A DNA stretch of 64,000 nucleotides from Pseudoxanthobacter soli DSM 19599 (GTDB lineage: Bacteria; Pseudomonadota; Alphaproteobacteria; Rhizobiales; Segnochrobactraceae), in contig CAMDHY010000002.1 in NCBI GenBank assembly GCA_945898215.1, positions 1 through 64,000 of the forward strand, given 5' to 3'. Shown here in pieces: positions 9,803-21,073 of this stretch. A model generated the notes under the pieces. The model was not told the DNA's origin. It was given only the letters and a program-made list of their open reading frames with translations, and did not search any database. A program made the position numbers and the translations under genes. The stretch's first letter is position 1. The number at the start of each line of letters is the position of its first letter.

Positions 9803-11137
9803 ATGGCATCGGCGGCGGAACAACTCGCAGCGAACCTCAACTTTGGCGCCTTCGCCAAGGCGACGGACCTGAAGAAGCGCATCTGGTTCACGCTCGGTGC
9901 GCTCCTCGTCTACCGGCTCGGCACCTACATCCCGCTGCCGGGCATCAACCCCGAGGCCCTCGCCCAGGCGTTCGGTAGCGTTCAGTCCGGCCTGCTCGGC
10001 CTGTTCAACATGTTCGCCGGCGGTGCCGTCGGGCGGATGGCGATCTTCGCCCTCGGCATCATGCCGTACATCTCCGCCTCGATCATCGTGCAGCTGCTGA
10101 CCTCCGTCGTCCCTTCGCTCGAGCAGCTGAAGAAGGAAGGCGAGCAGGGCCGCAAGACGATCAACCAGTACACCCGCTACTTGACCGTCGTGCTGGCTCT
10201 GTTCCAGGCCTATGGCATTGCCATCGGTCTCGAGTCAGCGACGGGCGTCGTCAATGATCCGAGCGTGTTCTTCCGCTTCGTGACCGTCGTGACGCTGGTC
10301 GGCGGCACCTTGTTCCTGATGTGGCTGGGTGAGCAGATCACCGCCCGCGGCATCGGCAACGGCATCTCGCTGATCATCTTTGCCGGCATCGTCGCCGAGC
10401 TGCCGATGGCGATCGCCGGCACCCTCGAGCTCGGTCGGCAAGGCGCGCTCTCGACCGTCCTGATCCTCGCCATCATCATCCTTTCGGTGGTGGTGATCGC
10501 CTTCATCGTCTTCGTCGAGCGGGCGCAGCGCCGGCTGCTGATCCAGTATCCGAAGCGCCAGGTCGGCAACCGTGTCTTCCAGGGCGAATCCTCGCATCTG
10601 CCGCTGAAGCTCAACACCTCGGGCGTCATTCCGCCGATCTTCGCCTCGTCGCTGCTGCTCATCCCGGCGACGCTGTCGAGCTTCTCGGCGACCGGCGGCG
10701 GGCCAGAGTGGCTGACGACGATGACGACGATCCTCGGCCACGGCCAGCCGCTCTACATGGGGCTCTATGCCGCCCTCATCGTCTTCTTCGCCTTCTTCTA
10801 CACGGCGATCGTCTTCAATCCGACCGACACCGCCGACAACCTCAAGAAGCACGGCGGCTTCATCCCCGGCATCCGGCCGGGTGAGCGGACGGCGGAGTAC
10901 ATCGACTACGTGCTGACCCGCATCACCGTCGCCGGCGCCGTCTACCTGGTGATCGTCTGCCTGCTGCCGGAGGTGCTGATCTCCTGGACCGGCGTGCCGT
11001 TCTACTTCGGTGGCACCTCGCTGTTGATCGTCGTCTCGGTGACTATGGACACGGTGGCGCAGGTCCAGGGACACCTGCTCGCGCATCAGTACGAGGGCCT
11101 CGTGAAGAAGGCCAAGCTGGGGGGTAAGCGGCGATGA
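9803..11137 (+). CDS. secY: Protein translocase subunit SecY
   Basis: SecY is the pore of the Sec translocon in the inner membrane and works with SecE, SecG and SecA. The 444-residue protein has about ten hydrophobic segments. Recognisable motifs are the N-terminal [26 protein letters not shown], and the cytoplasmic loops with YPKRQVGNR and [14 protein letters not shown] that bind SecA or the ribosome. It overlaps adk by four bases (ATGA). No rpmJ (L36) gene follows, in contrast to E. coli. Confidence 0.97.
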   Translation: MASAAEQLAANLNFGAFAKATDLKKRIWFTLGALLVYRLGTYIPLPGINPEALAQAFGSVQSGLLGLFNMFAGGAVGRMAIFALGIMPYISASIIVQLLTSVVPSLEQLKKEGEQGRKTINQYTRYLTVVLALFQAYGIAIGLESATGVVNDPSVFFRFVTVVTLVGGTLFLMWLGEQITARGIGNGISLIIFAGIVAELPMAIAGTLELGRQGALSTVLILAIIILSVVVIAFIVFVERAQRRLLIQYPKRQVGNRVFQGESSHLPLKLNTSGVIPPIFASSLLLIPATLSSFSATGGGPEWLTTMTTILGHGQPLYMGLYAALIVFFAFFYTAIVFNPTDTADNLKKHGGFIPGIRPGERTAEYIDYVLTRITVAGAVYLVIVCLLPEVLISWTGVPFYFGGTSLLIVVSVTMDTVAQVQGHLLAHQYEGLVKKAKLGGKRR

Positions 11138-11727
11138 GGCTCATTCTGCTCGGCCCGCCGGGCGCGGGAAAAGGCACGCAGGCCGAGCGTTTGGTGCGCA
11201 AGCATGGGATCGTGCAGCTCTCGACTGGTGACATGCTGCGTGCCGCCGTCGACGCCGGCACAGAGATCGGGCTGAAGGCGAAGGCCGTGATGGATGCCGG
11301 GCAACTCGTCTCCGACGAGATCGTCGTCGGGATTGTCGCCGACCGAATCGAAGAGCCGGACGCCCGCAGCGGTTTCGTGCTCGACGGCTTCCCGCGCACG
11401 ATCGCGCAGGCCGAGGCCCTCGATCGGATGCTCGCCGAGAAGCAGATGCAGCTCGATGCAGTCATCGAGTTCCGCGTGGATGAGGAGGCGCTCGTCGGTC
11501 GCATCGTCAAGCGCGCCGACGAGGCGCAAGCCGCCGGCAAGCCGGTGCGCAAGGACGACAATCCGGACGTGTTCCGCCGGCGCCTTCAGGAATTCCGGGC
11601 GATGACGGCGGCGCTGTCGCCCTATTATCGCGCCAAGGGCATGCTCCACACCGTCGACGGCATGGCGCCGATAGATGGTGTAGAGGCGGCGATCGAAGTG
11701 GCGATCGGCGAGGCGACCAAGGTTTGA
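11134..11727 (+). CDS. adk: Adenylate kinase
   Basis: Converts AMP and ATP to two ADP in the cytoplasm. The P-loop [10 protein letters not shown] is at residues 7-16. [10 protein letters not shown] and [13 protein letters not shown] are the AMP-binding segments. The 197-residue protein has the short LID region without the cysteines of zinc-containing forms. It is translationally coupled to secY and followed by 180 bases before rpsM. The secY-adk-rpsM order is usual in alphaproteobacteria. Confidence 0.96.
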   Translation: MRLILLGPPGAGKGTQAERLVRKHGIVQLSTGDMLRAAVDAGTEIGLKAKAVMDAGQLVSDEIVVGIVADRIEEPDARSGFVLDGFPRTIAQAEALDRMLAEKQMQLDAVIEFRVDEEALVGRIVKRADEAQAAGKPVRKDDNPDVFRRRLQEFRAMTAALSPYYRAKGMLHTVDGMAPIDGVEAAIEVAIGEATKV

Positions 11728-11907
11728 CGACGCAACCCGCCGGTTGACGGCGTGGCGTCCGACCGTTAAGAACCGGCACCCATTCGCGAGAGACGGATGA
11801 TCGGTGCCGGGGACCGAGAGGTGACCGGGGCCGGTCCTTGCGTTGTTTGGACCCCTTGGGCTGAAGGAAGACGACCGGCCGGTGGCCGGTGACGAGGAGA
11901 GACGAGC

Positions 11908-12276
11908 GTGGCCCGCATCGCAGGCGTCAATATCCCGACGAACAAGCGCGTCCTCATCGCGCTGCAGTATATCCACGGAATCGGCGCCACCAAGGCGCAG
12001 GAGATTCTGGACAAGGTCGGCATCGATGCGCCGCGCCGTGTCAACGAGCTCAGCGACGCCGAGGTGCTGCAGATTCGCGAGGCGATCGATCGCGACTACA
12101 TCGTCGAGGGCGATCTGCGGCGTGAAGTGTCGATGAACATCAAGCGGCTGATGGACCTCGGCTGCTACCGCGGGCTGCGCCATCGTCGCGGTCTGCCGGT
12201 GCGCGGCCAGCGCACCCACACCAACGCCCGGACCCGCAAGGGACCGGCGAAGCCGATCGCCGGCAAGAAGAAGTAA
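11908..12276 (+). CDS. rpsM: 30S ribosomal protein S13
   Basis: S13 in the subunit head contacts L5 and the P-site tRNA. The 122-residue protein opens [15 protein letters not shown] and carries [20 protein letters not shown], the conserved basic tail segment. The start is GTG after CGAGGAGAGACGAGC, a good ribosome binding site. It begins the alpha cluster; the 180-base gap before it probably holds a promoter, though I cannot point to clear boxes. Confidence 0.97.
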   Translation: MARIAGVNIPTNKRVLIALQYIHGIGATKAQEILDKVGIDAPRRVNELSDAEVLQIREAIDRDYIVEGDLRREVSMNIKRLMDLGCYRGLRHRRGLPVRGQRTHTNARTRKGPAKPIAGKKK

Positions 12277-12381
12277 CGCCGCGTCTCCGGCCGGCGCTGA
12301 TGCCGCCTGGAGCCCGCGCCCCGAAACGACCTCGCCCGACCGGGACGCCGGTGCGGGCCGCTGCAGGAAGACACAGAGCCC

Positions 12382-12771
12382 ATGGCCAAGGAAGCCACCC
12401 GCGTCAAACGCCGCGAGCGCAAGAACATCGCCTCCGGCATCGCGCACGTGAACGCGTCGTTCAATAACACCATGATCACCATCACCGACGCGCAGGGCAA
12501 CGCGATTTCGTGGTCCTCGGCCGGTGCGATGGGCTTCAAGGGCTCGCGCAAGTCGACGCCCTACGCCGCACAGATGGCCGGCGAGGACGCCGCCCGCAAG
12601 GCGATGGAGCACGGCATGCGCACCCTCGAGGTCGAGGTGAGCGGTCCGGGTTCGGGCCGCGAGTCCGCCCTGCGGGCGCTGCAGGCCTCGGGCTTCATGG
12701 TGACCTCGATCCGCGACGTGACGCCGATCCCGCACAACGGCTGCCGGCCGCGCAAGCGTCGCCGCGTCTGA
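12382..12771 (+). CDS. rpsK: 30S ribosomal protein S11
   Basis: S11 forms the platform of the small subunit, near the mRNA Shine-Dalgarno helix. The 129-residue length is standard. [20 protein letters not shown] and the C-terminal [18 protein letters not shown] are near-invariant. It follows rpsM by 105 bases and precedes rpoA by 118. Confidence 0.98.
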   Translation: MAKEATRVKRRERKNIASGIAHVNASFNNTMITITDAQGNAISWSSAGAMGFKGSRKSTPYAAQMAGEDAARKAMEHGMRTLEVEVSGPGSGRESALRALQASGFMVTSIRDVTPIPHNGCRPRKRRRV

Positions 12772-12889
12772 GGCCCGGGCCCCGGCGGGGCCCGGCCTCC
12801 GCGATACCGGGTCCGCGCGGTGATGCGCGGCGGGCCCGCCGGCAGGGCCGACCGCGGCCTGCCGGACGAAGAATGGAAAGGGTGCGACC

Positions 12890-13912
12890 GTGACCATCCA
12901 GAAGAACTGGCAGGAGCTGATCCGTCCGACGAAGCTCGACGTTCGCCCGGGGGATGATCCGAAGCGCCTCGCGACCGTCGTCGCCGAGCCGCTGGAGCGC
13001 GGCTTCGGCCTGACGCTCGGCAACGCGCTGCGCCGGGTTCTGCTGTCGTCGCTGCAGGGTGCCGCTGTCACCGCGGTGCAGATCGACGGTGTGCTGCACG
13101 AGTTCTCCTCGATCGCCGGCGTGCGCGAGGACGTCACCGACATCATCCTCAACATCAAGGAAGTCTCGATCCGCATGCAGGGTGACGGCCCCAAGCGGAT
13201 GGTGCTGCGCAAGCATGGTCCGGGCGTCGTCACCGCCGGCGAGATCCAGACCGTCGGCGACATCGAGATCCTCAACCCCGGCCTGGTGCTGTGCACGCTG
13301 GACGAGGGCGCCGAGATCCGCATGGAGTTCACCGTCGACACCGGCAAGGGCTATGTGCCGGCCGACCGCAACCGGCCCGAGGATGCGCCGATCGGCCTGA
13401 TCCCGATCGACAGCCTGTACTCGCCGGTGAAGAAGGTCTCCTACAAGGTCGAGAACACCCGCGAGGGCCAGGTCCTCGACTACGACAAGCTGACGCTGAC
13501 GGTCGAGACCGACGGTTCGGTGACGCCTGAGGATTCGGTCGCCTATGCGGCGCGCATCCTGCAGGACCAGCTGGCGGTGTTCGTCAACTTCGAGGAGCCG
13601 CGGCGCGAGGAGCACCGCGACGACGTCCCCGAGCTCGCCTTCAACCCGGCGCTGCTCAAGAAGGTGGACGAGCTTGAGCTGTCGGTTCGCTCGGCCAACT
13701 GCCTGAAGAACGACAACATCGTCTACATCGGCGACCTCATCCAGAAGACCGAGGCGGAAATGCTCCGCACCCCGAACTTCGGACGCAAGTCGCTGAACGA
13801 GATCAAGGAGGTGCTGGCGCAGATGGGCCTGCACCTCGGCATGGAAGTGACGAACTGGCCGCCCGAGAACATCGAGGAGCTGGCCAAGCGTTACGAGGAC
13901 CACCACTACTGA
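12890..13912 (+). CDS. rpoA: DNA-directed RNA polymerase subunit alpha
   Basis: Alpha dimers start RNA polymerase assembly and contact UP elements and activators. The 340-residue protein has the N-terminal dimerisation domain (about 1-235), including [20 protein letters not shown], and a C-terminal domain (about 255-330) with [13 protein letters not shown] and [13 protein letters not shown], which form the DNA-binding helix-hairpin-helix. The start is GTG at 12890 after GGAAAGGGTG. It sits between rpsK and rplQ as in other bacteria. Confidence 0.97.
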   Translation: MTIQKNWQELIRPTKLDVRPGDDPKRLATVVAEPLERGFGLTLGNALRRVLLSSLQGAAVTAVQIDGVLHEFSSIAGVREDVTDIILNIKEVSIRMQGDGPKRMVLRKHGPGVVTAGEIQTVGDIEILNPGLVLCTLDEGAEIRMEFTVDTGKGYVPADRNRPEDAPIGLIPIDSLYSPVKKVSYKVENTREGQVLDYDKLTLTVETDGSVTPEDSVAYAARILQDQLAVFVNFEEPRREEHRDDVPELAFNPALLKKVDELELSVRSANCLKNDNIVYIGDLIQKTEAEMLRTPNFGRKSLNEIKEVLAQMGLHLGMEVTNWPPENIEELAKRYEDHHY

Positions 13913-13970
13913 GACCGGGCGGACGCCGTCGGCACCGCGTGAATTTTGTTTCGAATGCAAGGAGAGGGCG

Positions 13971-14387
13971 ATGCGCCACGCCAACAGCGGCCGCAAGCTC
14001 GGACGTGACTCGGCCCACCGGAAGGCGATGTTCGCCAACCTCGCCTCGTCTCTGATCGAGCACGAGCAGATCGTCACGACGCTGCCGAAGGCAAAGGACC
14101 TTCGTCCGATCGTCGAGAAGCTGATCACGCTCGGCAAGCGCGGCGACCTGCACGCGCGCCGGCAGGCGATCTCGCAGATGCGCAACGAGGAGGCGGTTCG
14201 CAAGCTCTTCGCCACCATCGGCCCGCGCTACAAGTCGCGCAACGGCGGCTACACCCGCGTGCTGAAGGCAGGCTTCCGCTACGGCGACGGCGCGGCGGTG
14301 GCGGTGATCGAGCTCGTCGATCGCGACGTCTCCGCCAAGGGCGCGGCCGACAAGGCCCGCACCGAGGCCGAGGCCGAAGCGGCCTGA
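13971..14387 (+). CDS. rplQ: 50S ribosomal protein L17
   Basis: L17 lies near the tunnel exit. [20 protein letters not shown] opens the protein and the 138-residue length fits the alphaproteobacterial form, which has an Ala/Glu-rich tail. AAGGAGAGG precedes the ATG. It is the last gene of the alpha cluster and is followed by a hairpin terminator at 14448-14480. Confidence 0.97.
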   Translation: MRHANSGRKLGRDSAHRKAMFANLASSLIEHEQIVTTLPKAKDLRPIVEKLITLGKRGDLHARRQAISQMRNEEAVRKLFATIGPRYKSRNGGYTRVLKAGFRYGDGAAVAVIELVDRDVSAKGAADKARTEAEAEAA

Positions 14388-14447
14388 TATCCGCCTTGTG
14401 GCGCCGCCTCCGGCGCCGGCGGGCCTGATGCCACGTTTGGCGTTGCG

Positions 14448-14480
14448 ACGGGTGGCCGAGAGGCCGCCCGTTTCCTTTTC
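14448..14480 (+). terminator. Rho-independent terminator after rplQ
   Basis: A ten-base-pair stem (14448-14457 with 14462-14471, one G-U pair) closed by a GAGA loop is followed by a pyrimidine run, ttccttttc. It lies 60 bases after the rplQ stop and would end the ribosomal protein and rpoA transcript. Confidence 0.75.
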
Positions 14481-14531
14481 TGCCGACGTGTGCAATTCTT
14501 CGCGCGCGCCATCGCGGCACAGGAGCGGGGA

Positions 14532-15665
14532 ATGAGGGACCGGACGGCGGGGGTTTTCGTGCGATTGCGGTCGGTCGCGGCCGTCGTGGCGGTCACTGTG
14601 CTCGCCGCGGCCGCCGCGGTCCGGCCGGGTGCGGCCGAGCCCCATGACGTGCCGCTCTACCACTTCAAGGCCGAGAGCTATCGGGGCTTCCTGATCTACG
14701 CCTCGGTCGGCGGCGGCCCGCTCGTCCCCTTCCTCTTCGACACCGGCTCGCCGGCGATGTTCTCGACCTATGGCGGCTGGTGGCCCGGCTACAGCACGCT
14801 CATCGACGAGCGCGGCGAGGACACGATCGAGTTCGCCTCCGGGACCGTCTATCACTACGACCCGGTGACGACGCCCGTCAGCGTCGGCACCCGCGGCGGC
14901 CGCGTCGTCGCCACCGCCGCCGCCGCCTCGATCGGTCGCATCACCAACATCGACGGCCAGTCGCCACGCCGGTCTTTTCGTGTCTGGGCGAAGAACGTCG
15001 CGGCCGGGCAGCCGGCTCTGTCGGTGGACGGCACCTACGGGAACTTCGGCGCCGCCCTGCATGGCGACGCGAGTTTCGGCACGGTGATGACGCAGTTCCC
15101 CCTGAAGAAGGGGTTGAAGCGCGGTTTCGTCGTCCAGTCGGGCGGGCGCGACGCCAAGGTAGGACGGCTCACCATCGGCCTCACCGAGGAGATGATCGCG
15201 AGTTTCCGGTTGCGTCTGCCGATGGCGCCGACGGGTGAGCGTCTCCCCGGCATCGGCACGGCCGACGGGCCGCCGGGCTACCTCAAGGCTCAGGTCGCCA
15301 ACACGGTGGTTCGGCTCGCGCGCGGCGGCAGGCACTGGAGCGGCGTCATCCCAACAGTCTTCGACACCGGCGGCGGCGACGGCACCTGGGCCTACGGCTC
15401 GAGCGTGCCGCGCGACACCTTCGTCAAGGCCGACAGCAACGAGGCGCGCACCGGCACGGCCTTCGACCTCCGCTACGCCGGCACGTCGATCCTCTCCTAT
15501 CGTAGCGGCAACACGCCGGCGCGCGACATCCTCGGCTTCATCCCCGCGAGCGCCGACGACCTGCGCATCAACCCCGGCATCCTGATGTTCTACACCTACG
15601 ACGTGATGTTCGACCTCGACGACGGTTTCATCGGGCTGCGGCCGGCGGCGAAGCTCGGCCGGTGA
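14532..15665 (+). CDS. Secreted protein resembling a bilobal pepsin-type aspartic protease
   Basis: The 377-residue product has an N-terminal signal peptide (about residues 8-36, ending near AAEPHD) and so is probably periplasmic or secreted. Two aspartic-protease-like motifs are visible: FLFDTGSP with DTG at 70-72, and TVFDTGGG with DTG at 278-280. After the first lobe comes a segment ending GRLTIGLT. Near the end, ILGFIPAS and then YDVMFDLDDGFIGLRP resemble the C-terminal ILG and FD-x-IGLAP strands of pepsins. Two DTG sites in one chain indicate the A1 layout rather than a retropepsin half. The second motif lacks the Thr/Ser that normally follows DTG. The start was chosen for its AGGAG site; a GTG at 14490 is possible. 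The assignment is inferred from motifs only. Confidence 0.65.
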   Translation: MRDRTAGVFVRLRSVAAVVAVTVLAAAAAVRPGAAEPHDVPLYHFKAESYRGFLIYASVGGGPLVPFLFDTGSPAMFSTYGGWWPGYSTLIDERGEDTIEFASGTVYHYDPVTTPVSVGTRGGRVVATAAAASIGRITNIDGQSPRRSFRVWAKNVAAGQPALSVDGTYGNFGAALHGDASFGTVMTQFPLKKGLKRGFVVQSGGRDAKVGRLTIGLTEEMIASFRLRLPMAPTGERLPGIGTADGPPGYLKAQVANTVVRLARGGRHWSGVIPTVFDTGGGDGTWAYGSSVPRDTFVKADSNEARTGTAFDLRYAGTSILSYRSGNTPARDILGFIPASADDLRINPGILMFYTYDVMFDLDDGFIGLRPAAKLGR

Positions 15666-15678
15666 CGGCGCGGCGGTC

Positions 15679-16419
15679 TCACGGGTCGAAGCGGAACATC
15701 CGGTAGAGGTCGGTCGGGGCGGCGTAGATTTCGCAGGTGTGCGAGAAGCCGGCCTCGCGGCCGAGGCGCATCCATCCCTCCGCCGTCTCCGGCAGGTCGC
15801 AGGCATGCACGTGGGCGTCGATCGCCCGCCACTGCTCCTCGCTGAGGATGGCGCGCCAGAGCGGCCGGTTCGTCGCGTCGAAGCGGGCAAGATAGGCGGT
15901 CCGGTCCTCGCCCGCCCGCATCGTCGGCTCGTAGACGAGGAAGACCCCGTCCGGGGCGATCGCCCGGCGGATCGCCGTCATCAGCGCCCGCTTGCCGTCC
16001 GTATCGAGGTGGTGGAGCGACAGGCCGAACCAGAAGGCGTCGGCGTGGGTGTCGCGCGCCGTCACCGCCTCGACGAAGTCGGCGTGGTCGAGGACGACCT
16101 CGAACGGTGCCCCCTCGAGGGTGCGGCTGGCGAGCTCGAGGGCAGGCATCGACAGGTCGACGCCGTGATAGTGGGCGACCCGGGTCCCCTCGAGGGCGCC
16201 GCGGACGACGAAGGCGTCGCCGCAGGCGAGGTCGACGAGGCTGAAGGGCCGGTCGAAGGCGGTGGCGAGGGCATCGTGCAGGTGGTCCGCCACCGCCCGG
16301 TGGAAGAGCGCATCGTTCTCGACGAGCGTCCGGTAGAGGGCCCAGTCCTTCTGGAACTGCTCGAGGGCGGGCGCGTCGACGACCTCCCCCTTCGGATGGT
16401 GGTGCAGGATGTTGACCAA
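15679..16419 (-). CDS. Class I SAM-dependent methyltransferase
   Basis: A 246-residue predicted cytoplasmic methyltransferase of unknown substrate. SLVDLACGDAFVV is the glycine-containing SAM-binding motif I, HYHGVDLSMPALELA the acidic strand 2, and FWFGLSLHHLDTDGKRALM the post-II/motif III region. I start it at a TTG at 16419 because GAGG lies six bases upstream and the gene then begins 20 bases after the TRAP binding protein stop. The frame is open further upstream but would overlap that gene. The two are probably cotranscribed. Confidence 0.75.
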   Translation of the reverse strand: MVNILHHHPKGEVVDAPALEQFQKDWALYRTLVENDALFHRAVADHLHDALATAFDRPFSLVDLACGDAFVVRGALEGTRVAHYHGVDLSMPALELASRTLEGAPFEVVLDHADFVEAVTARDTHADAFWFGLSLHHLDTDGKRALMTAIRRAIAPDGVFLVYEPTMRAGEDRTAYLARFDATNRPLWRAILSEEQWRAIDAHVHACDLPETAEGWMRLGREAGFSHTCEIYAAPTDLYRMFRFDP

Positions 16420-16439
16420 GGCTCGCCTCGTCGGGGTCG

Positions 16440-17528
<1,089 letters not shown>

Positions 17529-17668
17529 CCCGTCGTCCTCCCCCGAAGACCGTGCCGGCCCTGCCTTGCCCGCTGGCGGCCGAGCGACGATTTATCCGCC
17601 CGTGTTCCTTGCAGGCGCCACGAACGCCTAGCATGGAACGCCGGGCGACGCAGTCGGGACGGAACAGG

Positions 17669-19147
17669 ATGAGCTTTGCGGCGATGACGGGACGGGAGCG
17701 GCGGCAGGCGGGCGGCGTGGCGTCACCGCCGGGGGCCGCCGCGCAGCCCACGCTCGCGGCCGTGCTGGGCGCGCTGCTCGTCATCGTGCCGGCCACTGCC
17801 GGCGCGGACACGGTCCGCCGCGTGCCGGCCGAGCAGGCCGAGATCACGCTGTCCTTCGCCCCTGTGGTGCGCCGCGTCGTGCCCGCCGTCGTCAACGTCT
17901 ATGCCTCGCGCGTCGTCGCGACGCGGTCGCTGTCACCGTTCTTCGAGGACCCCTTCTTCCGCCGCTTCTTCGGCGACGGCGGCGGGGAAGGCCCGCGCCA
18001 GCGCCTGCAGTCGTCCCTCGGCTCGGGCGTCATCGTCGAGGGCGGCCTCGTCGTCACCAACCACCACGTCATCGAGAATGCCGATGAGGTCCGCGTCGCC
18101 CTTACCGACCGGCGCGAGTTCGACGCCGACGTGGTGCTGAAGGACGAGGGCTCGGACCTCGCGGTGCTGAAGATCCGCGGCGCACCCGAGGACCTGCCGA
18201 CCGTCCCCTTCGGCGAATCCGACGCGCTGGAGGTCGGCGACATTGTGCTCGCCGTTGGCAATCCGTTCGGCGTCGGCCAGACGGTCACCCAGGGCATCGT
18301 CTCGGCGGTCGCCCGCACCCAGGTCGGCATCACCGACTACCAGTTCTTCATCCAGACCGACGCCGCCATCAATCCCGGCAATTCCGGCGGTGCCCTCGTC
18401 GACATGGCGGGCCGCCTCGTCGGCATCAACACGGCGATCTTCTCGCGCGATGGCGGCTCAAACGGCATCGGCTTCGCGGTGCCCTCCAACATGGTGCGCC
18501 TCGTCGTCGACGCCGCGCGCACCGGCTCGGTCGTCCGGCGGCCCTGGTTTGGCGCGACGCTGCAGGCTGTCTCCGCCGAGATCGCCGAGGGCCTCGGGCT
18601 CGACCGGCCGCGCGGCGCCATCGTCACGACCGTCCATCCGGACGGGCCGGCGGCGGAGGCCGGGCTGCGCGCCGGCGACGTCGTGGTCGCCGTCGACGGT
18701 GTCGCGGTCGACGACCCGGACGCCTTCGGCTACCGCTTCACCACACGCGGCACGGATGGCGCGACGCCGCTCACCATCGTGCGCGACGGGCGCGAGCGCA
18801 CGGTCACCGTCCGCCTCGGCCCGCCGCCCGAGACCGTGCCGCGCGACGAGCGGACGATCGGCGGCTACGCGCCGCTGTCGGGGGCGACGGTGATGAACCT
18901 CTCGCCGGCGGTCGGCGAGGAGCTGAAGCTGCCGTCCGGCAAGACCGGCGTCGTCGTCGCCGCGGTGACGCCCGGCTCGCCCGCCGCCTCGATCGGCTTC
19001 GCGCCGGGCGACGTCGTCGTCGAGGTGAACGGCGAGCGGGTCGACACGACGCGCACGCTGGAGCAGATGATGCGGGAGCGCCCGGGCACCTGGCGCTTGG
19101 TCGTCGATCGCGGCGGCGAACTGCTGCGGCTGGCGCTGCGGGGCTGA
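17669..19147 (+). CDS. HtrA/DegP-type periplasmic serine protease (Do family)
   Basis: A periplasmic quality-control protease of about 492 residues. A hydrophobic segment at about 28-45 is a signal peptide or anchor. The catalytic triad is visible: His133 in TNHHVIENA, Asp163 in GSDLAVLKI and Ser239 in GNSGGA. Two PDZ domains follow, with GAIVTTVHPDGPAAEAGLRAGD and TGVVVAAVTPGSPAASIGF. The loop FFEDPFFRRFFG before the protease core is typical of DegQ/DegP-like proteins. The start is uncertain: ATGs at 17633, 17669 and 17684 are all in frame. rarA follows after 27 bases, a pairing known in Rhizobiales. Confidence 0.9.
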   Translation: MSFAAMTGRERRQAGGVASPPGAAAQPTLAAVLGALLVIVPATAGADTVRRVPAEQAEITLSFAPVVRRVVPAVVNVYASRVVATRSLSPFFEDPFFRRFFGDGGGEGPRQRLQSSLGSGVIVEGGLVVTNHHVIENADEVRVALTDRREFDADVVLKDEGSDLAVLKIRGAPEDLPTVPFGESDALEVGDIVLAVGNPFGVGQTVTQGIVSAVARTQVGITDYQFFIQTDAAINPGNSGGALVDMAGRLVGINTAIFSRDGGSNGIGFAVPSNMVRLVVDAARTGSVVRRPWFGATLQAVSAEIAEGLGLDRPRGAIVTTVHPDGPAAEAGLRAGDVVVAVDGVAVDDPDAFGYRFTTRGTDGATPLTIVRDGRERTVTVRLGPPPETVPRDERTIGGYAPLSGATVMNLSPAVGEELKLPSGKTGVVVAAVTPGSPAASIGFAPGDVVVEVNGERVDTTRTLEQMMRERPGTWRLVVDRGGELLRLALRG

Positions 19148-19174
19148 GGCCCCCCTTCTGGAGCGGATGACGGA

Positions 19175-20485
19175 ATGAGCGACCTCTTCGCCGCTGCCGG
19201 CTTCGAGAGCGATGCGCCGCGGCCGCTCGCCGACCGGCTCCGGCCGACCCGCCTCACCGACGTCGTCGGCCAGGACCATCTCGTCGGCCCCGACGGCACG
19301 CTCGCCCGCATGCTGCGCTCCGGCCGCGTCGGCAGCCTCGTTTTCTGGGGACCGCCCGGCACCGGCAAGACGACGGTGGCGCGGCTCCTGAGCCGCGAGA
19401 CCGATCTCCACTTCGAGCAGGTCTCGGCCATCCACACCGGCGTCGCCGAGCTCAAGAAGCTGTTCGACGGTGCCTGCGGCCGCCGTCGCATCGGCAAGGG
19501 CACGCTCTTGTTCGTCGACGAGATCCACCGCTTCAACAAGGCGCAGCAGGACAGCTTCCTGCCCGTCATGGAGGACGGCACCGTCACCCTGATCGGCGCC
19601 ACCACCGAGAACCCGTCGTTCGAGCTCAACGCCGCGCTGTTGTCGCGGGCGCAGGTGCTCGTCTTCCGGCCGCTCGACGAGGCCGCCGTTGCGCAGCTTC
19701 TGGCCCGCGCCGAGGAGGTCGAGGGGCGGGCGCTGCCGCTCGACGCCGAGGCGCGCGCCGTGCTCGTGCGCATGGCCGACGGCGACGGCCGCGCCTCGCT
19801 GACGCTGGCCGAGGAGGTCTGGCGCGCCGCCGGCGATGGCGAGGTCTTCGACGCCGTGCGCCTGCAGGAGATCCTGCAGCGCCGCGCGCCGATCTACGAC
19901 AAGTCGGACGACGGCCACTACAACGTCATCTCGGCCCTGCACAAGGCGGTGCGCGGCTCGGACCCCGACGCGGCGCTCTACTATCTTTGCCGCATGCTCG
20001 ATGCCGGCGAGGACCCGCTGTTCGTCGCCCGCCGGCTGGTGCGCATGGCGGTCGAGGACATCGGCCTCGCCGATCCGCAGGCCCTCGTGATCTGCAACGC
20101 CGCCAAGGACGCCTATCACTTCCTCGGCTCGCCCGAGGGTGAACTGGCGCTCGCCCAGGCGGCGATCTACATCGCCACCGCGCCGAAATCGAACGCCGCC
20201 TATCTGGCCTACAAGGCGGCGATGCGCACCGCCAAGGAGGGCGGCTCGCTCGTGCCGCCAAAGCACATCCTGAACGCCCCGACGAAGCTGATGAAGTCGG
20301 AGGGCTACGGCTCGGGCTACCGCTACGACCACGACGAGCCCGACGCTTTTTCCGGCCAGGACTATTTCCCCGAGGCGCTCGGCCGCCAGCAATTCTACCG
20401 GCCGACGCCGCGCGGCTTCGAGAAGATCCTCGGCGACCGCCTCGCCCGCTGGGCGGAGCTGCGCGCCACCCGCCGGCGCGACTGA
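19175..20485 (+). CDS. rarA: Replication-associated recombination protein A (AAA+ ATPase)
   Basis: RarA (MgsA) is a clamp-loader-like AAA+ ATPase that acts at stalled replication forks. The 436-residue protein has Walker A GPPGTGKTTVARLL, Walker B LLFVDEIHRFNKAQQDSF, sensor 1 GATTENPSFELN, and the C-terminal tetramerisation region including DKSDDGHYNVISALHKAVRG. The ATG follows a GGAG site at close spacing. It lies just downstream of the HtrA gene and may share its transcript. Confidence 0.95.
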   Translation: MSDLFAAAGFESDAPRPLADRLRPTRLTDVVGQDHLVGPDGTLARMLRSGRVGSLVFWGPPGTGKTTVARLLSRETDLHFEQVSAIHTGVAELKKLFDGACGRRRIGKGTLLFVDEIHRFNKAQQDSFLPVMEDGTVTLIGATTENPSFELNAALLSRAQVLVFRPLDEAAVAQLLARAEEVEGRALPLDAEARAVLVRMADGDGRASLTLAEEVWRAAGDGEVFDAVRLQEILQRRAPIYDKSDDGHYNVISALHKAVRGSDPDAALYYLCRMLDAGEDPLFVARRLVRMAVEDIGLADPQALVICNAAKDAYHFLGSPEGELALAQAAIYIATAPKSNAAYLAYKAAMRTAKEGGSLVPPKHILNAPTKLMKSEGYGSGYRYDHDEPDAFSGQDYFPEALGRQQFYRPTPRGFEKILGDRLARWAELRATRRRD

Positions 20486-20625
20486 CGGATCGCCGCTCTC
20501 GGAGGCTGGCTGCACCAGCGCATTGGGGCGAGCCCGGCCACACACTCGTGAGCGGGGTCGTTGGAATCTCGGTGTAGTTTGTCCCGGTCGCCGGCGCCCC
20601 TGCCTTCGGCGACGGGGAGGTCACC

Positions 20626-21045
20626 ATGACGCCGGAGGAACAGAACGTCGCGCTGCTGCGTCCGCTCTACGCGGCCTGGAACGACACCAAGGGGGCGAGC
20701 TTCGGCGCGTTCCTGGAGATCATCGCCGACGACGTCGACTGGCGCTCGCTCGCCGATGGCGGGGTCGGCATGGACTTCACCCGCTCGGGCAGGACGAAGG
20801 GCGACGTCGAGCGCTATTTCGAGGGGCTCGGGCGCGACTGGGAGATGCTGCACTACGTCATCGACGACTACGTCGCCCAGGGCGACCGCGTCGTCGCGCT
20901 CGGGCGCTGCGGCTTCCGCCACCGCCGCACCGGCCGCGTCGTCGAGACCGACAAGGCCGACGTCGTGCGCATCCGCGACGGCCGCATCGTCAGCTTCTTC
21001 GAGTACTACGACACCGCCGGCGTCGACGCCGCCACGCGCGACTAG
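20626..21045 (+). CDS. SnoaL/NTF2-like fold protein
   Basis: A 139-residue protein of the NTF2-like/SnoaL superfamily, a cone-shaped fold used both by small enzymes and by non-catalytic ligand-binding proteins. The pattern RPLYAAWNDTKGASFGAFLE, then DDVDWRSLADGG, RSGRTKGDVERYFEGL, and the final VRIRDGRIVSFFEYYDTAG fits this family. GGGGAGGTCACC gives a good ribosome binding site. No function can be assigned from the sequence. It converges on the cfa gene. Confidence 0.75.
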   Translation: MTPEEQNVALLRPLYAAWNDTKGASFGAFLEIIADDVDWRSLADGGVGMDFTRSGRTKGDVERYFEGLGRDWEMLHYVIDDYVAQGDRVVALGRCGFRHRRTGRVVETDKADVVRIRDGRIVSFFEYYDTAGVDAATRD

Positions 21046-21073
21046 CGACCCTCCGGCGACGGACGACGGTCCC

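Noticed and set aside
11086-13347. Long open frame (753 codons) on the - strand across adk, rpsM, rpsK and rpoA
   Set aside because: It lies opposite highly conserved genes and its Arg/Ala/Asp-rich translation has no recognisable domain; such frames are common in GC-rich DNA.
14490-14531. Upstream GTG start for the aspartic-protease-like gene
   Set aside because: It overlaps the region just after the terminator, has no ribosome binding site, and would place extra residues before the signal peptide.
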